A stretch of 64,000 nt of DNA from Halorientalis sp. LT38 (GTDB taxonomy: Archaea > Halobacteriota > Halobacteria > Halobacteriales > Haloarculaceae), in assembly GCF_037031225.1 (NCBI RefSeq), contig NZ_JAYEZN010000001.1, forward strand, positions 1,054,001-1,118,000, written 5' to 3'. Positions 56,716 through 63,821 of this stretch are shown in pieces. How positions within the stretch are numbered: the stretch's first letter is position 1; each line of letters opens with the position of its first letter. The position numbers and the translations under genes were made by a program. The notes beneath the pieces are model-generated. The model worked only from the letters and a program-made list of their open reading frames with translations. It was not told the DNA's origin and searched no databases.

Positions 56716-57168
56716 TTACTCTGGCAGTGGCTTTTTACCAGTTCTCACACATTCCCAACAGGGGAAATCCTCGAAGCACTCCTCGCACTCGTCTGGGTCT
56801 GTCTGAGAAGCTATAGGGGAATCGTCGGCGGTCGTCCTGTCCCCAATGGGACGCTCGTCTGTACGAGTGGTTCCACCATCGGCTGCGACGCGGGTCGTCG
56901 CTGCATCGAGGATCGGCTTGCGGATCGCAACGGCGACGCGGTGTTTGCAGGCACCCTCGAAGCGGGCATCCGCTGGACAGGTGCAGTGTGTGGGGAGCCC
57001 ATCCCTGATCGTGATGAGATATTCGTGATCCTCGGGATTTGCGTAGCTACCGTTTCGCACCTGGACGCCCCCGGGAGTGAGCGTGTACTCGAAGGCTTCG
57101 TACTGGGCACGCTTTCGGACACGGTTCGTGAACTGAAGTCTGGCAAGTGGATTGTCTGTCTTCGACAT
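56716..57168 (-). CDS. SWIM zinc-finger protein
   Basis: A 150-residue protein with a SWIM zinc finger CTCPADARFEGACKHRV (C62, C64, C74, H76). A disordered acidic part and a C-terminal CEECFEDFPCWEC that may bind a second metal follow. SWIM proteins bind DNA or proteins and are common on haloarchaeal plasmids. ATG 57168 (MSKTDNPLARLQF) is chosen; the frame upstream to 57492 crosses the hairpin element and the end of the PIN gene. The GC-rich hairpin at 57195-57219 lies just upstream. Confidence 0.82.
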   Translation of the reverse strand: MSKTDNPLARLQFTNRVRKRAQYEAFEYTLTPGGVQVRNGSYANPEDHEYLITIRDGLPTHCTCPADARFEGACKHRVAVAIRKPILDAATTRVAADGGTTRTDERPIGDRTTADDSPIASQTDPDECEECFEDFPCWECVRTGKKPLPE

Positions 57169-57194
57169 TCGTATTTCAGGACACATCGATCGAT

Positions 57195-57219
57195 GTGCCC
57201 CGCGCCCCTCGCGGGGCAC
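57195..57219 (-). promoter_or_regulatory. Recurrent GC hairpin upstream of the SWIM gene (copy 1 of 4)
   Basis: GTGCCCCGCG (57195-57204) and CGCGGGGCAC (57210-57219) are perfect 10-base arms with a 5-base loop. On the coding strand it is preceded by TTTTGTTG. It is separated from ATG 57168 by 26 bases, including GAAATACGA next to the ATG. Confidence 0.7.
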
Positions 57220-57337
57220 CAACAAAACACGATACGGATGCAGGATAGCCACGCTGTTCCCAAACCCACCGGTAAGCGGCTGTTTCAATTGTCGTAGACC
57301 GTGCGGTAACAGAGAATCGGGGCCGCTGTCGTCAGTC

Positions 57338-57850
57338 TCAGGACTCTGAAAGCAACGAGCGAGCCCGTTGTACGTAGCTGTTCGCGTCCCAACTGCGGGC
57401 GTCGCTGATCTCATCGAGGAGCAACCGTGCATCAGAAGCTGACAACTGCTCGGTTCGAACGAGAATCGAGAGTAGTGTCGGGGTCGTGACAAGCCGGGTA
57501 TCAGCGAGCGAGGCGTGAATCAAGCCAAGCTGATTGAATTCGTCACAGAGCAACAGGGCGACATCGAGTTCGTTCGCAAGTTTGACGGCAGCGTTTTCGC
57601 CATCATCGAGCGGAAACTCGGCATCAAGGTTAACTGACCGCGTCTCCAGCGCATCAGTTCGGTCAAGGACGGTGCTTGCAGCACGGCCGTGTGTATCATC
57701 GTAGGAGGCGATCTCTCGGAGTTCCTCGATAACAACCGTTGGGACGACAACCTCATATTGGGCAAGACAGATTCCGAGTGGGTCGGGATCGTCCGTAGCA
57801 ACGACTCCGAGACTGACGAGAGCAGAGGCATCTGCGACGAGTGGCGACAT
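57338..57850 (-). CDS. PIN-domain toxin (VapC-like)
   Basis: A 170-residue PIN-domain protein. The acidic residues of the RNase site are visible: D7 in VADASAL, E42/E43 in VIEELREI, the Glu of DDGENAAVKLA and Asp in LLCDEFNQLG. Probably a ribonuclease toxin. Its ATG 57850 overlaps the last base of the antitoxin stop (TAATG), the classic antitoxin-first arrangement. Confidence 0.87.
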   Translation of the reverse strand: MSPLVADASALVSLGVVATDDPDPLGICLAQYEVVVPTVVIEELREIASYDDTHGRAASTVLDRTDALETRSVNLDAEFPLDDGENAAVKLANELDVALLLCDEFNQLGLIHASLADTRLVTTPTLLSILVRTEQLSASDARLLLDEISDARSWDANSYVQRARSLLSES

Positions 57851-58152
57851 TATGCGTCAGCGACTTCGTCGATAAAATCCTCGTCCAACTGTTGTTTCAA
57901 TACCCGGAGATTCGCCGCCTCTTCGGCACCGACGAGCGCTTTGAGCTGTTCGAAGGTGATCTCGTTGTCGTAGTACGCGGCCGCAATCTCCTGGGTGAGT
58001 GCATCGTCGTGCGTAGCCTCCTGAAGATACTCTCGAAGGGCAGTCAGGAGGATATCCGTCCGGTCTTCTCCCAGGACCGCTGCGAGGGCGTCAGTTCGGT
58101 CAACGAGCCTGTGTGGTGCTCGGAACTGGACGCGTTTCTTCTCGCTACTCAT
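57850..58152 (-). CDS. Antitoxin of the PIN module (ribbon-helix-helix/UPF0175-like)
   Basis: A 100-residue protein. The N-terminus RVQFRAPHRLVDRTDALAAVLGEDRTDILLTALREYLQEA fits a ribbon-helix-helix DNA-binding domain. The C-terminus (IAAAYYDNEITFEQLKALVGAEEAANLRVLK) resembles UPF0175-type antitoxins. ATG 58152 (MSSEKKRVQF) is chosen over the longer frame from 58278. The promoter is flanked by two direct repeats (58156-58209), consistent with self-repression. Confidence 0.82.
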   Translation of the reverse strand: MSSEKKRVQFRAPHRLVDRTDALAAVLGEDRTDILLTALREYLQEATHDDALTQEIAAAYYDNEITFEQLKALVGAEEAANLRVLKQQLDEDFIDEVADA

Positions 58153-58155
58153 TAT

Positions 58156-58209
58156 GTGTACATTGTGAGCCAGACTACTTAGCCCTTCTCGTGTGTACAG
58201 TGTGAGCCA
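58156..58209 (-). promoter_or_regulatory. Direct-repeat operator at the toxin-antitoxin promoter
   Basis: GTGTACATTGTGAGCCA (58156-58172) and GTGTACAGTGTGAGCCA (58193-58209) match at 16 of 17 positions, with starts 37 bases apart. Each contains the palindrome TGTACA. Between them, on the coding strand, GGCTAAGTAG (around 58176-58185) is placed like a TATA box, about 28 bases before ATG 58152. One copy would cover the start site and the other the TFB-recognition region. Confidence 0.75.
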
Positions 58210-58287
58210 AAACAACTTGCACAGATCTAGCCAGTGTGTGGAAAACAGCCCCTTTGCGGTTGTGCAGAGAACAGTCAAATTACAGCT

Positions 58288-58893
58288 CTACCAATCGTCC
58301 CCCAGCCACTCTCGAACTCGTTCGTACTCATCGTTCGTCCGCCAGCACGCACCAGAGTCGACGTGTCGGACCTCATAGCGACTCTTACAGCGACCACACC
58401 GGTACCCGTCATCGGGATGGGTCACTGACTTTGAGGCACGGTGTCGATCGAGGTGCCAGCCACAGTCTGCATTGATGCAGACGAGTTGGAGACGAGCCTC
58501 AGTGAACGGCCGACAATAGCGTGGTGCACCGATCTCTCGAGCCTTCTGGAGAAATCGCTCCCCATGCGTGGATTCGCCGAAGTGCTGGAACTCCCAGGCA
58601 TGGATGAGTTCGTGTCGAATCGTTCCGGTGAACTCCGCCCACCCGTATTCTTCGTAGGCAGCCCAGGCAAGTGTGATCGTAATCTGTTCTGTGAGGTGGT
58701 TGTACTCGCAACAGCCCGCATAGCGCTTTGCTCGCTGGGAAATCTTCCAGTCAATCAGCGGAACGTCGACGTCGAGGTCGACAGCTCGTGCGTATTCAGG
58801 GGCCCGTTCGAGCAGCGCTGCTTTGCTTTGGGGATCTTGTTTCTGAGTCGGTCGGTGAAATCGATTAGCGTCGAGTGTCGTCTGTTTTCTCAC
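58288..58893 (-). CDS. SprT-like zinc metallopeptidase domain protein
   Basis: A 201-residue SprT-like protein: metal motif HELIHAWEF (H94, E95, H98), the following GESTHGERFLQKAREIG, and a C-terminal zinc ribbon (CINADCGWH ... YRCGRCKSRYEV). SprT/Spartan relatives cleave DNA-protein crosslinks. GTG 58893 is the start. One of the recurrent hairpins lies 22 bases upstream. It is a frequent gene on haloarchaeal plasmids and conjugative elements. Confidence 0.87.
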   Translation of the reverse strand: MRKQTTLDANRFHRPTQKQDPQSKAALLERAPEYARAVDLDVDVPLIDWKISQRAKRYAGCCEYNHLTEQITITLAWAAYEEYGWAEFTGTIRHELIHAWEFQHFGESTHGERFLQKAREIGAPRYCRPFTEARLQLVCINADCGWHLDRHRASKSVTHPDDGYRCGRCKSRYEVRHVDSGACWRTNDEYERVREWLGDDW

Positions 58894-58898
58894 GAGTG

Positions 58899-58939
58899 CT
58901 CAGGGGCACACGAAATGCGCCCTCGCCCCGCAGGGCGCA
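58899..58939 (-). promoter_or_regulatory. Recurrent GC hairpin upstream of the SprT-like gene (copy 2 of 4)
   Basis: TGCGCCCT (58916-58923) and AGGGCGCA (58932-58939) form a perfect 8-base hairpin with an 8-base loop (CGCCCCGC), 22 bases upstream of GTG 58893. CTCAGGGGCACACGAAA (from 58899) is nearly identical to the right half of the copy at the TFB gene (CTCAGGGGCACACAAAA). On the coding strand the hairpin is preceded by TGTTGTG. Confidence 0.65.
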
Positions 58940-59048
58940 CACAACAGAGAGCAGCTAGCGCCGGTCTCAGCAAAGTTGGAACCAATCCCGTCGTCGGTTT
59001 GATCTGATCCGTCGTGGACTAGAGATGTATCTTCGCTTTTTGACTCAT

Positions 59049-59588
59049 TCAGGAGATCTCCTCAATCAGCTCAAATCCATCTACGAATTGGACTCGGTCT
59101 TCGAAGCCATTTGCTGTGAGAGACGCAACGACTCCCTCCCCTGCATCGGTATCCGTCGTTACGACCGAGACAAACTCTGCATTACCGTTGGTCAAGCAGT
59201 CGACGGCAACAGCACCAAGCGCTGTATCTGCCTTCTCGATTTGATCCTCGTCACGGTTCGACGAGGTAGCGATGAAGGTCCGAATATCGTCCATCACGCT
59301 CGAGACTGTGCTGTCCGTGTAGTCCGGGTCCGCAGCAACCGTCACCCACCCAGCGTCGATAGCGCTATTGATGGGGGTCTGGCCAGGAGTACTGCGGTCC
59401 GGTGCGCCGCCAAGTTCAGCGTAGACACGCTTGGGAATCACGAATGTGATGTCGTGTCGATGTACAAACCGTTCGAGTGCGGTGTACTTGTTATTCTCTT
59501 GTCGACCGCACGCGATGAACAGGCCGGAATCGGCGATCCAGACCACTGACTCATCGACATCGTCGAACGGCCCGCTCTCTTTGGGCAA
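59049..59588 (-). CDS. PIN-like toxin, partner of the HTH protein
   Basis: A 179-residue PIN-like protein: VVWIADSGLFIACGRQENNKYTALERF with the first catalytic Asp, IPKRVYAEL with the Glu, EKADTALGAVAVD, and SVVTTDTDAG with the last Asps. Likely a ribonuclease. No ATG is available at the right place. TTG 59588 is chosen because GGAGG at 59597-59601 is an excellent ribosome-binding site 8 bases upstream. It lies in the same frame as the preceding HTH gene, only one codon after its TGA. Confidence 0.8.
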   Translation of the reverse strand: MPKESGPFDDVDESVVWIADSGLFIACGRQENNKYTALERFVHRHDITFVIPKRVYAELGGAPDRSTPGQTPINSAIDAGWVTVAADPDYTDSTVSSVMDDIRTFIATSSNRDEDQIEKADTALGAVAVDCLTNGNAEFVSVVTTDTDAGEGVVASLTANGFEDRVQFVDGFELIEEIS

Positions 59589-59591
59589 CCT

Positions 59592-60176
59592 TCAGTCCTC
59601 CGAACTGGGGGGTTGCTCACGCGCATTCTGGATGTCCTCGAAGTACGGATCCAACGACTGCATATCGAGAACCACGTCTCGGAGCGCTTGTAGCACCGCG
59701 ATACCGAATGCGTACTGGAGATCGAGTTCTCGAGACGCAACACGCTCAGACATTTCGCCATTCGTGTATGGGACCGCGTACGTGAGGGCGGCAGCGAGCT
59801 TACCAAGACCATGCTTCTCGAGCAGGAGATCTAGATCTTGGTCGTGGGGCGAGCGACCGAACGCAGCAATGAGCGTCGGCGTGACCGTGTACTTGTCGCC
59901 GTCAAGCGTCGCGGTGAGCGTGATCGGGACGGCCGAGTAGGTGTGTGTCTTCTGGTCGTCGTCTCGCGTGAGGAGACCGAGGTCGACGAGAGTCGCAGTA
60001 TCCGAGTATGCAGTCGTCCGTGGCAGCGCGAGGTTGTCGGTGATGTCGTCGATCGTAACCTCAGTTTCACGGAGGACAAACGTGTACAGGCGTGCCAGCC
60101 GAGGCTCCTCTAGAAGTTGTGCAACCGATAAGAGGCCATTGACCGCCCGTTCGGGACCCTCCGTGGCTTTCGACAT
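59592..60176 (-). CDS. Winged-helix protein paired with PIN-like gene (DUF7437-like)
   Basis: A 194-residue protein with an N-terminal winged helix (PRLARLYTFVLRETEVTIDDITDNLALPRTTAYSDTATLVDLGLLTRDDD, wing THTYSAVPITLTATLDG). A C-terminal helical part (LLEKHGLGKLAAALTYAVPY) follows. Gene pairing with a PIN-like protein is a known haloarchaeal arrangement and suggests an antitoxin/repressor. Its A+T-rich upstream (CATTACATAATTC near 60179, GTTATTACCC on the coding strand) fits a promoter. The family number is from memory. Confidence 0.8.
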   Translation of the reverse strand: MSKATEGPERAVNGLLSVAQLLEEPRLARLYTFVLRETEVTIDDITDNLALPRTTAYSDTATLVDLGLLTRDDDQKTHTYSAVPITLTATLDGDKYTVTPTLIAAFGRSPHDQDLDLLLEKHGLGKLAAALTYAVPYTNGEMSERVASRELDLQYAFGIAVLQALRDVVLDMQSLDPYFEDIQNAREQPPSSED

Positions 60177-60312
60177 ACATTACATAATTCGTGTATTGGG
60201 TAATAACGCTTTGGACGGACGAGCAACTACAGATGTGCCTACGGTGTGTCGCGTAGAATCTCCCCGAAGACGCCTACGAGGAAGACTCCCATACACCAAG
60301 TTCTGGTGAAAG

Positions 60313-60459
60313 CTACTCTACCTGATACACTGCAATGCCAGCTCGCCCACAGAGCGGACAGGATTCACCGGAGGACTCGACAGTCGTTCCACAGTGACGA
60401 CACTCACAGATCTGCTCGAACCGAGATCGTCTCAGAACCCGAGTGATGAAATCGAACAT
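60313..60459 (-). CDS. Zinc-finger microprotein downstream of TFB
   Basis: A 48-residue protein, MFDFITRVLRRSRFEQICEC followed by RHCGTTVESSGESCPLCGRA. It has two CxxC knuckles (ECRHCG and CPLCG), typical of small haloarchaeal zinc-finger proteins. Its ATG shares one base with the TFB stop (TGATG), so translation is coupled to TFB. It is paralogous to the protein at 61662-61814. The function is unknown; a regulatory role in the TFB operon is possible. Confidence 0.8.
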   Translation of the reverse strand: MFDFITRVLRRSRFEQICECRHCGTTVESSGESCPLCGRAGIAVYQVE

Positions 60460-61439
60460 CACTCGACCACCGCCGAAGATGCAGATGCGCTAAGATCGAT
60501 ATCATTCGTCCGCTCCAGATCCCAGATCGCATTTCGCTGGCTCCGGATCGTCGCTGGTGTCACGTCCGCTGCATCGGCGATTGCCTGCTGTGTGATCGGT
60601 TCGTCGAAGGCATCAACCGCAACCGCGAGACAGCCACCAGCCACTCCTGCTGGATTACATCCGGTCGTGATTCCCGCCTCCGTTGCTACTTCTGTGAGTT
60701 TTCTGGCGTAGAATTCGATCTCGGATGCCAGATCAAGAGCCGAAGCGAGCGTCGGAATGAATTCCACTGGAAACAAGGGGCGAACCGCCATCTGGAGTTC
60801 CCGGTTCAGCGTACTGTACCCGTTCCACACCTGCTGGTCAGAACACCGCGCGACCTCGGCAACGTCGGTGAGTGTTCTGGTGTGCTTGCTTCGGCGACAG
60901 GCCGCATACGTAGCGCCTGCAGCGATCCCTTCGATCGACCGCCCCTGTATCAGATCGGCCGCTTGTGCCTCTCGATAGAGCTTGGATGCCTCTTCGCGGA
61001 CGCTTCTGGGGAGTTCTAATGCACTTGTGAGTCGAGCGATCTCTGTACACGCGAGCCCGAGATTCCGTTCGGCCTTGCTCCGCCAGCGTGCCCGGTTGTG
61101 CTCACGACGAAGGCGACCAAGTTGGCGTTGTTTACGGTTCGAGAGGCTGTTTCCCTTCGCATCTCTCTTGAAGCCAATCTCGCTGGACAGCCCTCGATCG
61201 TGACGTGCCTGAGTGAGTCGCGGGCCAGTCCGCTTTCGGTTCTGCTCGTTACTCGGACGGGAGAAAGGCCGTGCCGCATGGTCAAGACGATACTCGTCAA
61301 GGATCAGGCCACACTCCGTACAGGCAGTTTCGCCGCCATCCGTTTCGAGTGGTCCCGCACAATCGGGACACTCGGTCGCAGCGATTGTTTTTCCGTCATC
61401 CTCATCGAAGCCACAGTCGTAGATTTCTCTCGAAGTCAT
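60459..61439 (-). CDS. tfb: Transcription initiation factor TFB (element-encoded paralogue)
   Basis: A 326-residue TFIIB homologue. The N-terminal zinc ribbon (C24, C27, C40, C43: CPDC and CTEC) is followed by a B-finger-like region (LDHAARPFSRPSNEQNRKRTG) and two cyclin repeats (about residues 110-205 and 215-310: EIARLTSALELPRSVREEASKLYREAQ, GRSIEGIAAGATYAACR, PAGVAGGCLAVAVDA). TFBs recruit RNA polymerase at TATA/BRE promoters, and haloarchaea have several. ATG 61439 (MTSREIYDCGF) is chosen; the longer frame crosses the hairpin at 61462-61483. Confidence 0.92.
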   Translation of the reverse strand: MTSREIYDCGFDEDDGKTIAATECPDCAGPLETDGGETACTECGLILDEYRLDHAARPFSRPSNEQNRKRTGPRLTQARHDRGLSSEIGFKRDAKGNSLSNRKQRQLGRLRREHNRARWRSKAERNLGLACTEIARLTSALELPRSVREEASKLYREAQAADLIQGRSIEGIAAGATYAACRRSKHTRTLTDVAEVARCSDQQVWNGYSTLNRELQMAVRPLFPVEFIPTLASALDLASEIEFYARKLTEVATEAGITTGCNPAGVAGGCLAVAVDAFDEPITQQAIADAADVTPATIRSQRNAIWDLERTNDIDLSASASSAVVE

Positions 61440-61461
61440 GTTCGTATTCCAGGGACTTGCT

Positions 61462-61483
61462 TGCCCCGCACCCCTCAGGGGCA
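61462..61483 (-). promoter_or_regulatory. Recurrent GC hairpin upstream of TFB (copy 3 of 4)
   Basis: TGCCCC (61462-61467) and GGGGCA (61478-61483) form a 6-base hairpin. An alternative smaller hairpin CCCC-TCA-GGGG uses the right arm. On the coding strand it follows TTTTTGTG. It is 22 bases upstream of ATG 61439 and the sequence next to the start, GGAATACGAAC, resembles that of copy 1. Confidence 0.7.
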
Positions 61484-61661
61484 CACAAAAACGTGCGGCG
61501 CGTAGGCAGAGAGACTCGTCTGCAGAGAAGCCACTGTTCTTCGGGACGAGCGTCAGACACTCGGCTGACGCAAGATCCGTGACTAGTGCGCCGTCCTGTG
61601 GTTTTTAGTTTCAGTACGGCTGGCTGGCCTATTTACGGATTCTTGCGCATGTACCGATAAC

Positions 61662-61814
61662 ATGATCAACCGAATCAAGCGCGCGGTCACAGGACATCAA
61701 GGACGGAATCGGTTTTGTGAGTGTCGGCACTGTGGCTCACGTATCGACAACGCTGGTATGAACTGTCCTGCATGTGGATCCTCTGAAGTAGCTCAGTATG
61801 AACTAGAATTGTGA
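61662..61814 (+). CDS. Zinc-finger microprotein, paralogue of the TFB-linked one
   Basis: A 50-residue protein, MINRIKRAVTGHQGRNRFCE followed by CRHCGSRIDNAGMNCPACGS. It has the same CECRHCG and CPxCG knuckles as the protein at 60313-60459, and the spacing between knuckles is nearly equal. TATA-like ATTTACGG at about 61631 is some 27-31 bases before ATG 61662, so it has its own promoter. The function is unknown. Confidence 0.75.
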   Translation: MINRIKRAVTGHQGRNRFCECRHCGSRIDNAGMNCPACGSSEVAQYELEL

Positions 61815-61914
61815 ACCAACAAGGAGACATATTCCGTCCAGCAGGGGTACGAAAACCGGGATGGACTAATCAGGCGTAAGTGGCCGTTTCTATCTCCCAG
61901 TGGCCTGACCTACT

Positions 61915-62853
61915 CTAGCTTGTGCTGTCACACAAGTGGTCGGTAACTGCGTCGATGATCGTTGTCGCCGTCGTACTGATACGCTGGAGTCTGTCAGTGA
62001 TCGTGTCCGCCTCCTCGTCAACCCACGCCGCCAGATAGAAGGCCGCATTGTGCGTGTCGAGTCCGAAGTACCGACCGACGATGTACGCCACCGCTTCGGC
62101 TTCGACCTCGCGTTTCGCCCGTTCGCTGTCGTCAGCGACCTGAAAATGCAACAGTGCGTGGGCATACTCGTGGATCAATGTCGTCGCCAGATCGGCATCG
62201 TTCGCTCTGTTCTTTGCCTTCACCACCGGCCGTTCGTCCTGCCCCGACTGACTACAGACACCAGTTGCACTCGGATAGGTCCAATCGGATTGAGCTACGA
62301 TTTGGACCTCGATATCGAGAGTGGGTGCAGCCACCTGGAGTGCGTCGACTAACTCTGTTCCATCGCCGTACGTCTCAGTCTCGAGCTCGGGAAGTGGCTC
62401 GCCTTCGGTCTGGGAGACGTCGAACACCGGTGCGGGCTTGAACCCGACCAACCCCTGGCCCCACTCCTCCGGTGGCGTCTCATCGTACTCACACCCCGAC
62501 GTGTCGTGATACGACGGTGCGTTCTCACATTCGGGACACCGCGTGGTGATGATCGGTACCCAGATCCAGATGGCCGATTCACCTTCTGTGACGTGTCTGT
62601 CGAACTCCTCCTGCCACGTCCGGTAGCCCGCAACCTTCGTCGCCTCCGGACACTGCTGTTTGATCAGGAGTGTATTCCGATGTGAGTAGTCGTGAAGGCG
62701 ACTCTGGACATCCAGCCACTCCTGGAACTCCGCACTGGCTTGTGCCTCGTCGACGAGATCGGTCAGGTCATCGACCCATTCGTCGATGGTTGCTCGCATC
62801 TGTTCATCACGCGTCTCCCGGTCGTCGAATGTCGTATTGTCACTAGTCGCCAT
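61915..62853 (-). CDS. ArdC-like antirestriction protein with ImmA/IrrE-type metallopeptidase domain
   Basis: A 312-residue protein. The N-terminal region (EEFQEWLDVQ-like AEFQEWLDVQSRLHDYSHRN, GYRTWQEEFDRHVTEGESAIWIW) matches the ssDNA-binding domain of ArdC. A Cys-containing insertion (CPECENAP) is followed by a metallopeptidase motif HEYAH (H228, E229, H232) with later EVEAEAVAYIVGRYFG. ArdC proteins protect incoming conjugative DNA from restriction, which fits the T4SS context. A hairpin copy lies 26 bases upstream of ATG 62853. Confidence 0.85.
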   Translation of the reverse strand: MATSDNTTFDDRETRDEQMRATIDEWVDDLTDLVDEAQASAEFQEWLDVQSRLHDYSHRNTLLIKQQCPEATKVAGYRTWQEEFDRHVTEGESAIWIWVPIITTRCPECENAPSYHDTSGCEYDETPPEEWGQGLVGFKPAPVFDVSQTEGEPLPELETETYGDGTELVDALQVAAPTLDIEVQIVAQSDWTYPSATGVCSQSGQDERPVVKAKNRANDADLATTLIHEYAHALLHFQVADDSERAKREVEAEAVAYIVGRYFGLDTHNAAFYLAAWVDEEADTITDRLQRISTTATTIIDAVTDHLCDSTS

Positions 62854-62879
62854 CCCGAATCAGCGCGACCACAGTGTGT

Positions 62880-62902
62880 GGCCCCGCACCCCTTCGGGGG
62901 CC
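62880..62902 (-). promoter_or_regulatory. Recurrent GC hairpin upstream of the ArdC-like gene (copy 4 of 4)
   Basis: GGCCCC (62880-62885) and GGGGCC (62897-62902) form a perfect 6-base hairpin with an 11-base loop. On the coding strand it follows TGTTTTTG. It is 26 bases upstream of ATG 62853 and lies between this gene and the divergent gene at 62958. Confidence 0.7.
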
Positions 62903-62957
62903 AAAAACAGACCGGCGCGGTGGGTTCAAGCGGGCTCCGGGTCTACTGGATACCAGG

Positions 62958-63821
62958 ATGGTCTCCGAGGCCGAGATCGAGCGCCTCCGTCTGGAAGCCG
63001 ACACGATCATGACTCGCTATCAGACGGTCGAGGAGGCCCTCCAGCAGGCGCGCAACGAACCCGGCGACCACTGGGAGGAGGGCGAACTTACGGTCACACT
63101 GGAGACCCCACAGGGAGAGGCCATCGAGGTGGTGCTGGATCTCGATCAGGATCCGGCAGCCAACGCCCAGCAGCGCTACGAACGGGCCAAGGAGTTGGAA
63201 GCCGAACTCGAACAGCAACAGGCCGTCGTCGGACAGCTTGCACCACTTCCGGCCAATCCGGTGGCGTATCAGGTTCTGTATCACCTCGACACGGTCGAGG
63301 GGAACTATCCGCGGTCGATGGCCGGCCACCTCGATGCCGAACGGAAACAGGTCGAAGCGCTGTGCGAGGAGATGGAAACGGCCGGCATTCTGGAACGCGT
63401 CGAGTCGGGAACGGTCAAGCAACGCCGTGTGAAGGCCAAGAAGGCTGACGAGGTCCGACAGCACCATACCTACTACCGCCTCTCGCGGGAGGGCGATCAC
63501 CTGCTGCGCTTTCTGGAAGAGCGAGAAGGCAAGAAGAACGTCCTCCGGCACTTGCCCGATGGGCAGACGATCGCAAAGCGACTGGCTCGTGGTGGCCCCG
63601 ACTACCCGCGGATGACCGCTGATGAACTGGACATGGAGTTCGAGTACGTCCGCCATCTGTACCGTGCGCTTCGGCGTGTGGGACTGGTGACTACCTACGA
63701 GGGAAGTACGATCAAGGCCAGCGAGCGCAAGCTGAAACCCAAAGACGAGACCCACCGCAAGCACACCTACTACGTGACGACAGCCGTGGCTGAAGAATTG
63801 CTGCGGGAGTTAGAGGAGTAG
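62958..63821 (+). CDS. Coiled-coil protein with tandem winged helices (DUF2250-like)
   Basis: A 287-residue protein. The N-terminal half has a coiled coil interrupted by a small beta segment (EIERLRLEADTIMTRYQTVEEAL; ELTVTLETPQGEAIEVVLDLDQD; YERAKELEAELEQQQAVV). Two winged helices follow: VAYQVLYHLDTVEGNYPRSMAGHLDAERKQVEALCEEMETAGILERVE and RGGPDYPRMTADELDMEFEYVRHLYRALRRVGLVTTYE. Both end in a similar HTYYRLSREGDHLL/HTYYVTTAVAEELL strand pair. DUF2250-type archaeal regulators look alike. It may regulate the element. ATG 62958 is chosen. Confidence 0.72.
   Translation: MVSEAEIERLRLEADTIMTRYQTVEEALQQARNEPGDHWEEGELTVTLETPQGEAIEVVLDLDQDPAANAQQRYERAKELEAELEQQQAVVGQLAPLPANPVAYQVLYHLDTVEGNYPRSMAGHLDAERKQVEALCEEMETAGILERVESGTVKQRRVKAKKADEVRQHHTYYRLSREGDHLLRFLEEREGKKNVLRHLPDGQTIAKRLARGGPDYPRMTADELDMEFEYVRHLYRALRRVGLVTTYEGSTIKASERKLKPKDETHRKHTYYVTTAVAEELLRELEE

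Noticed and set aside
59025-59549. A 174-residue plus-strand protein
   Set aside because: It is the antisense of the PIN-like gene; its Cys/Arg-rich translation shows no motif, while the minus strand has PIN residues.
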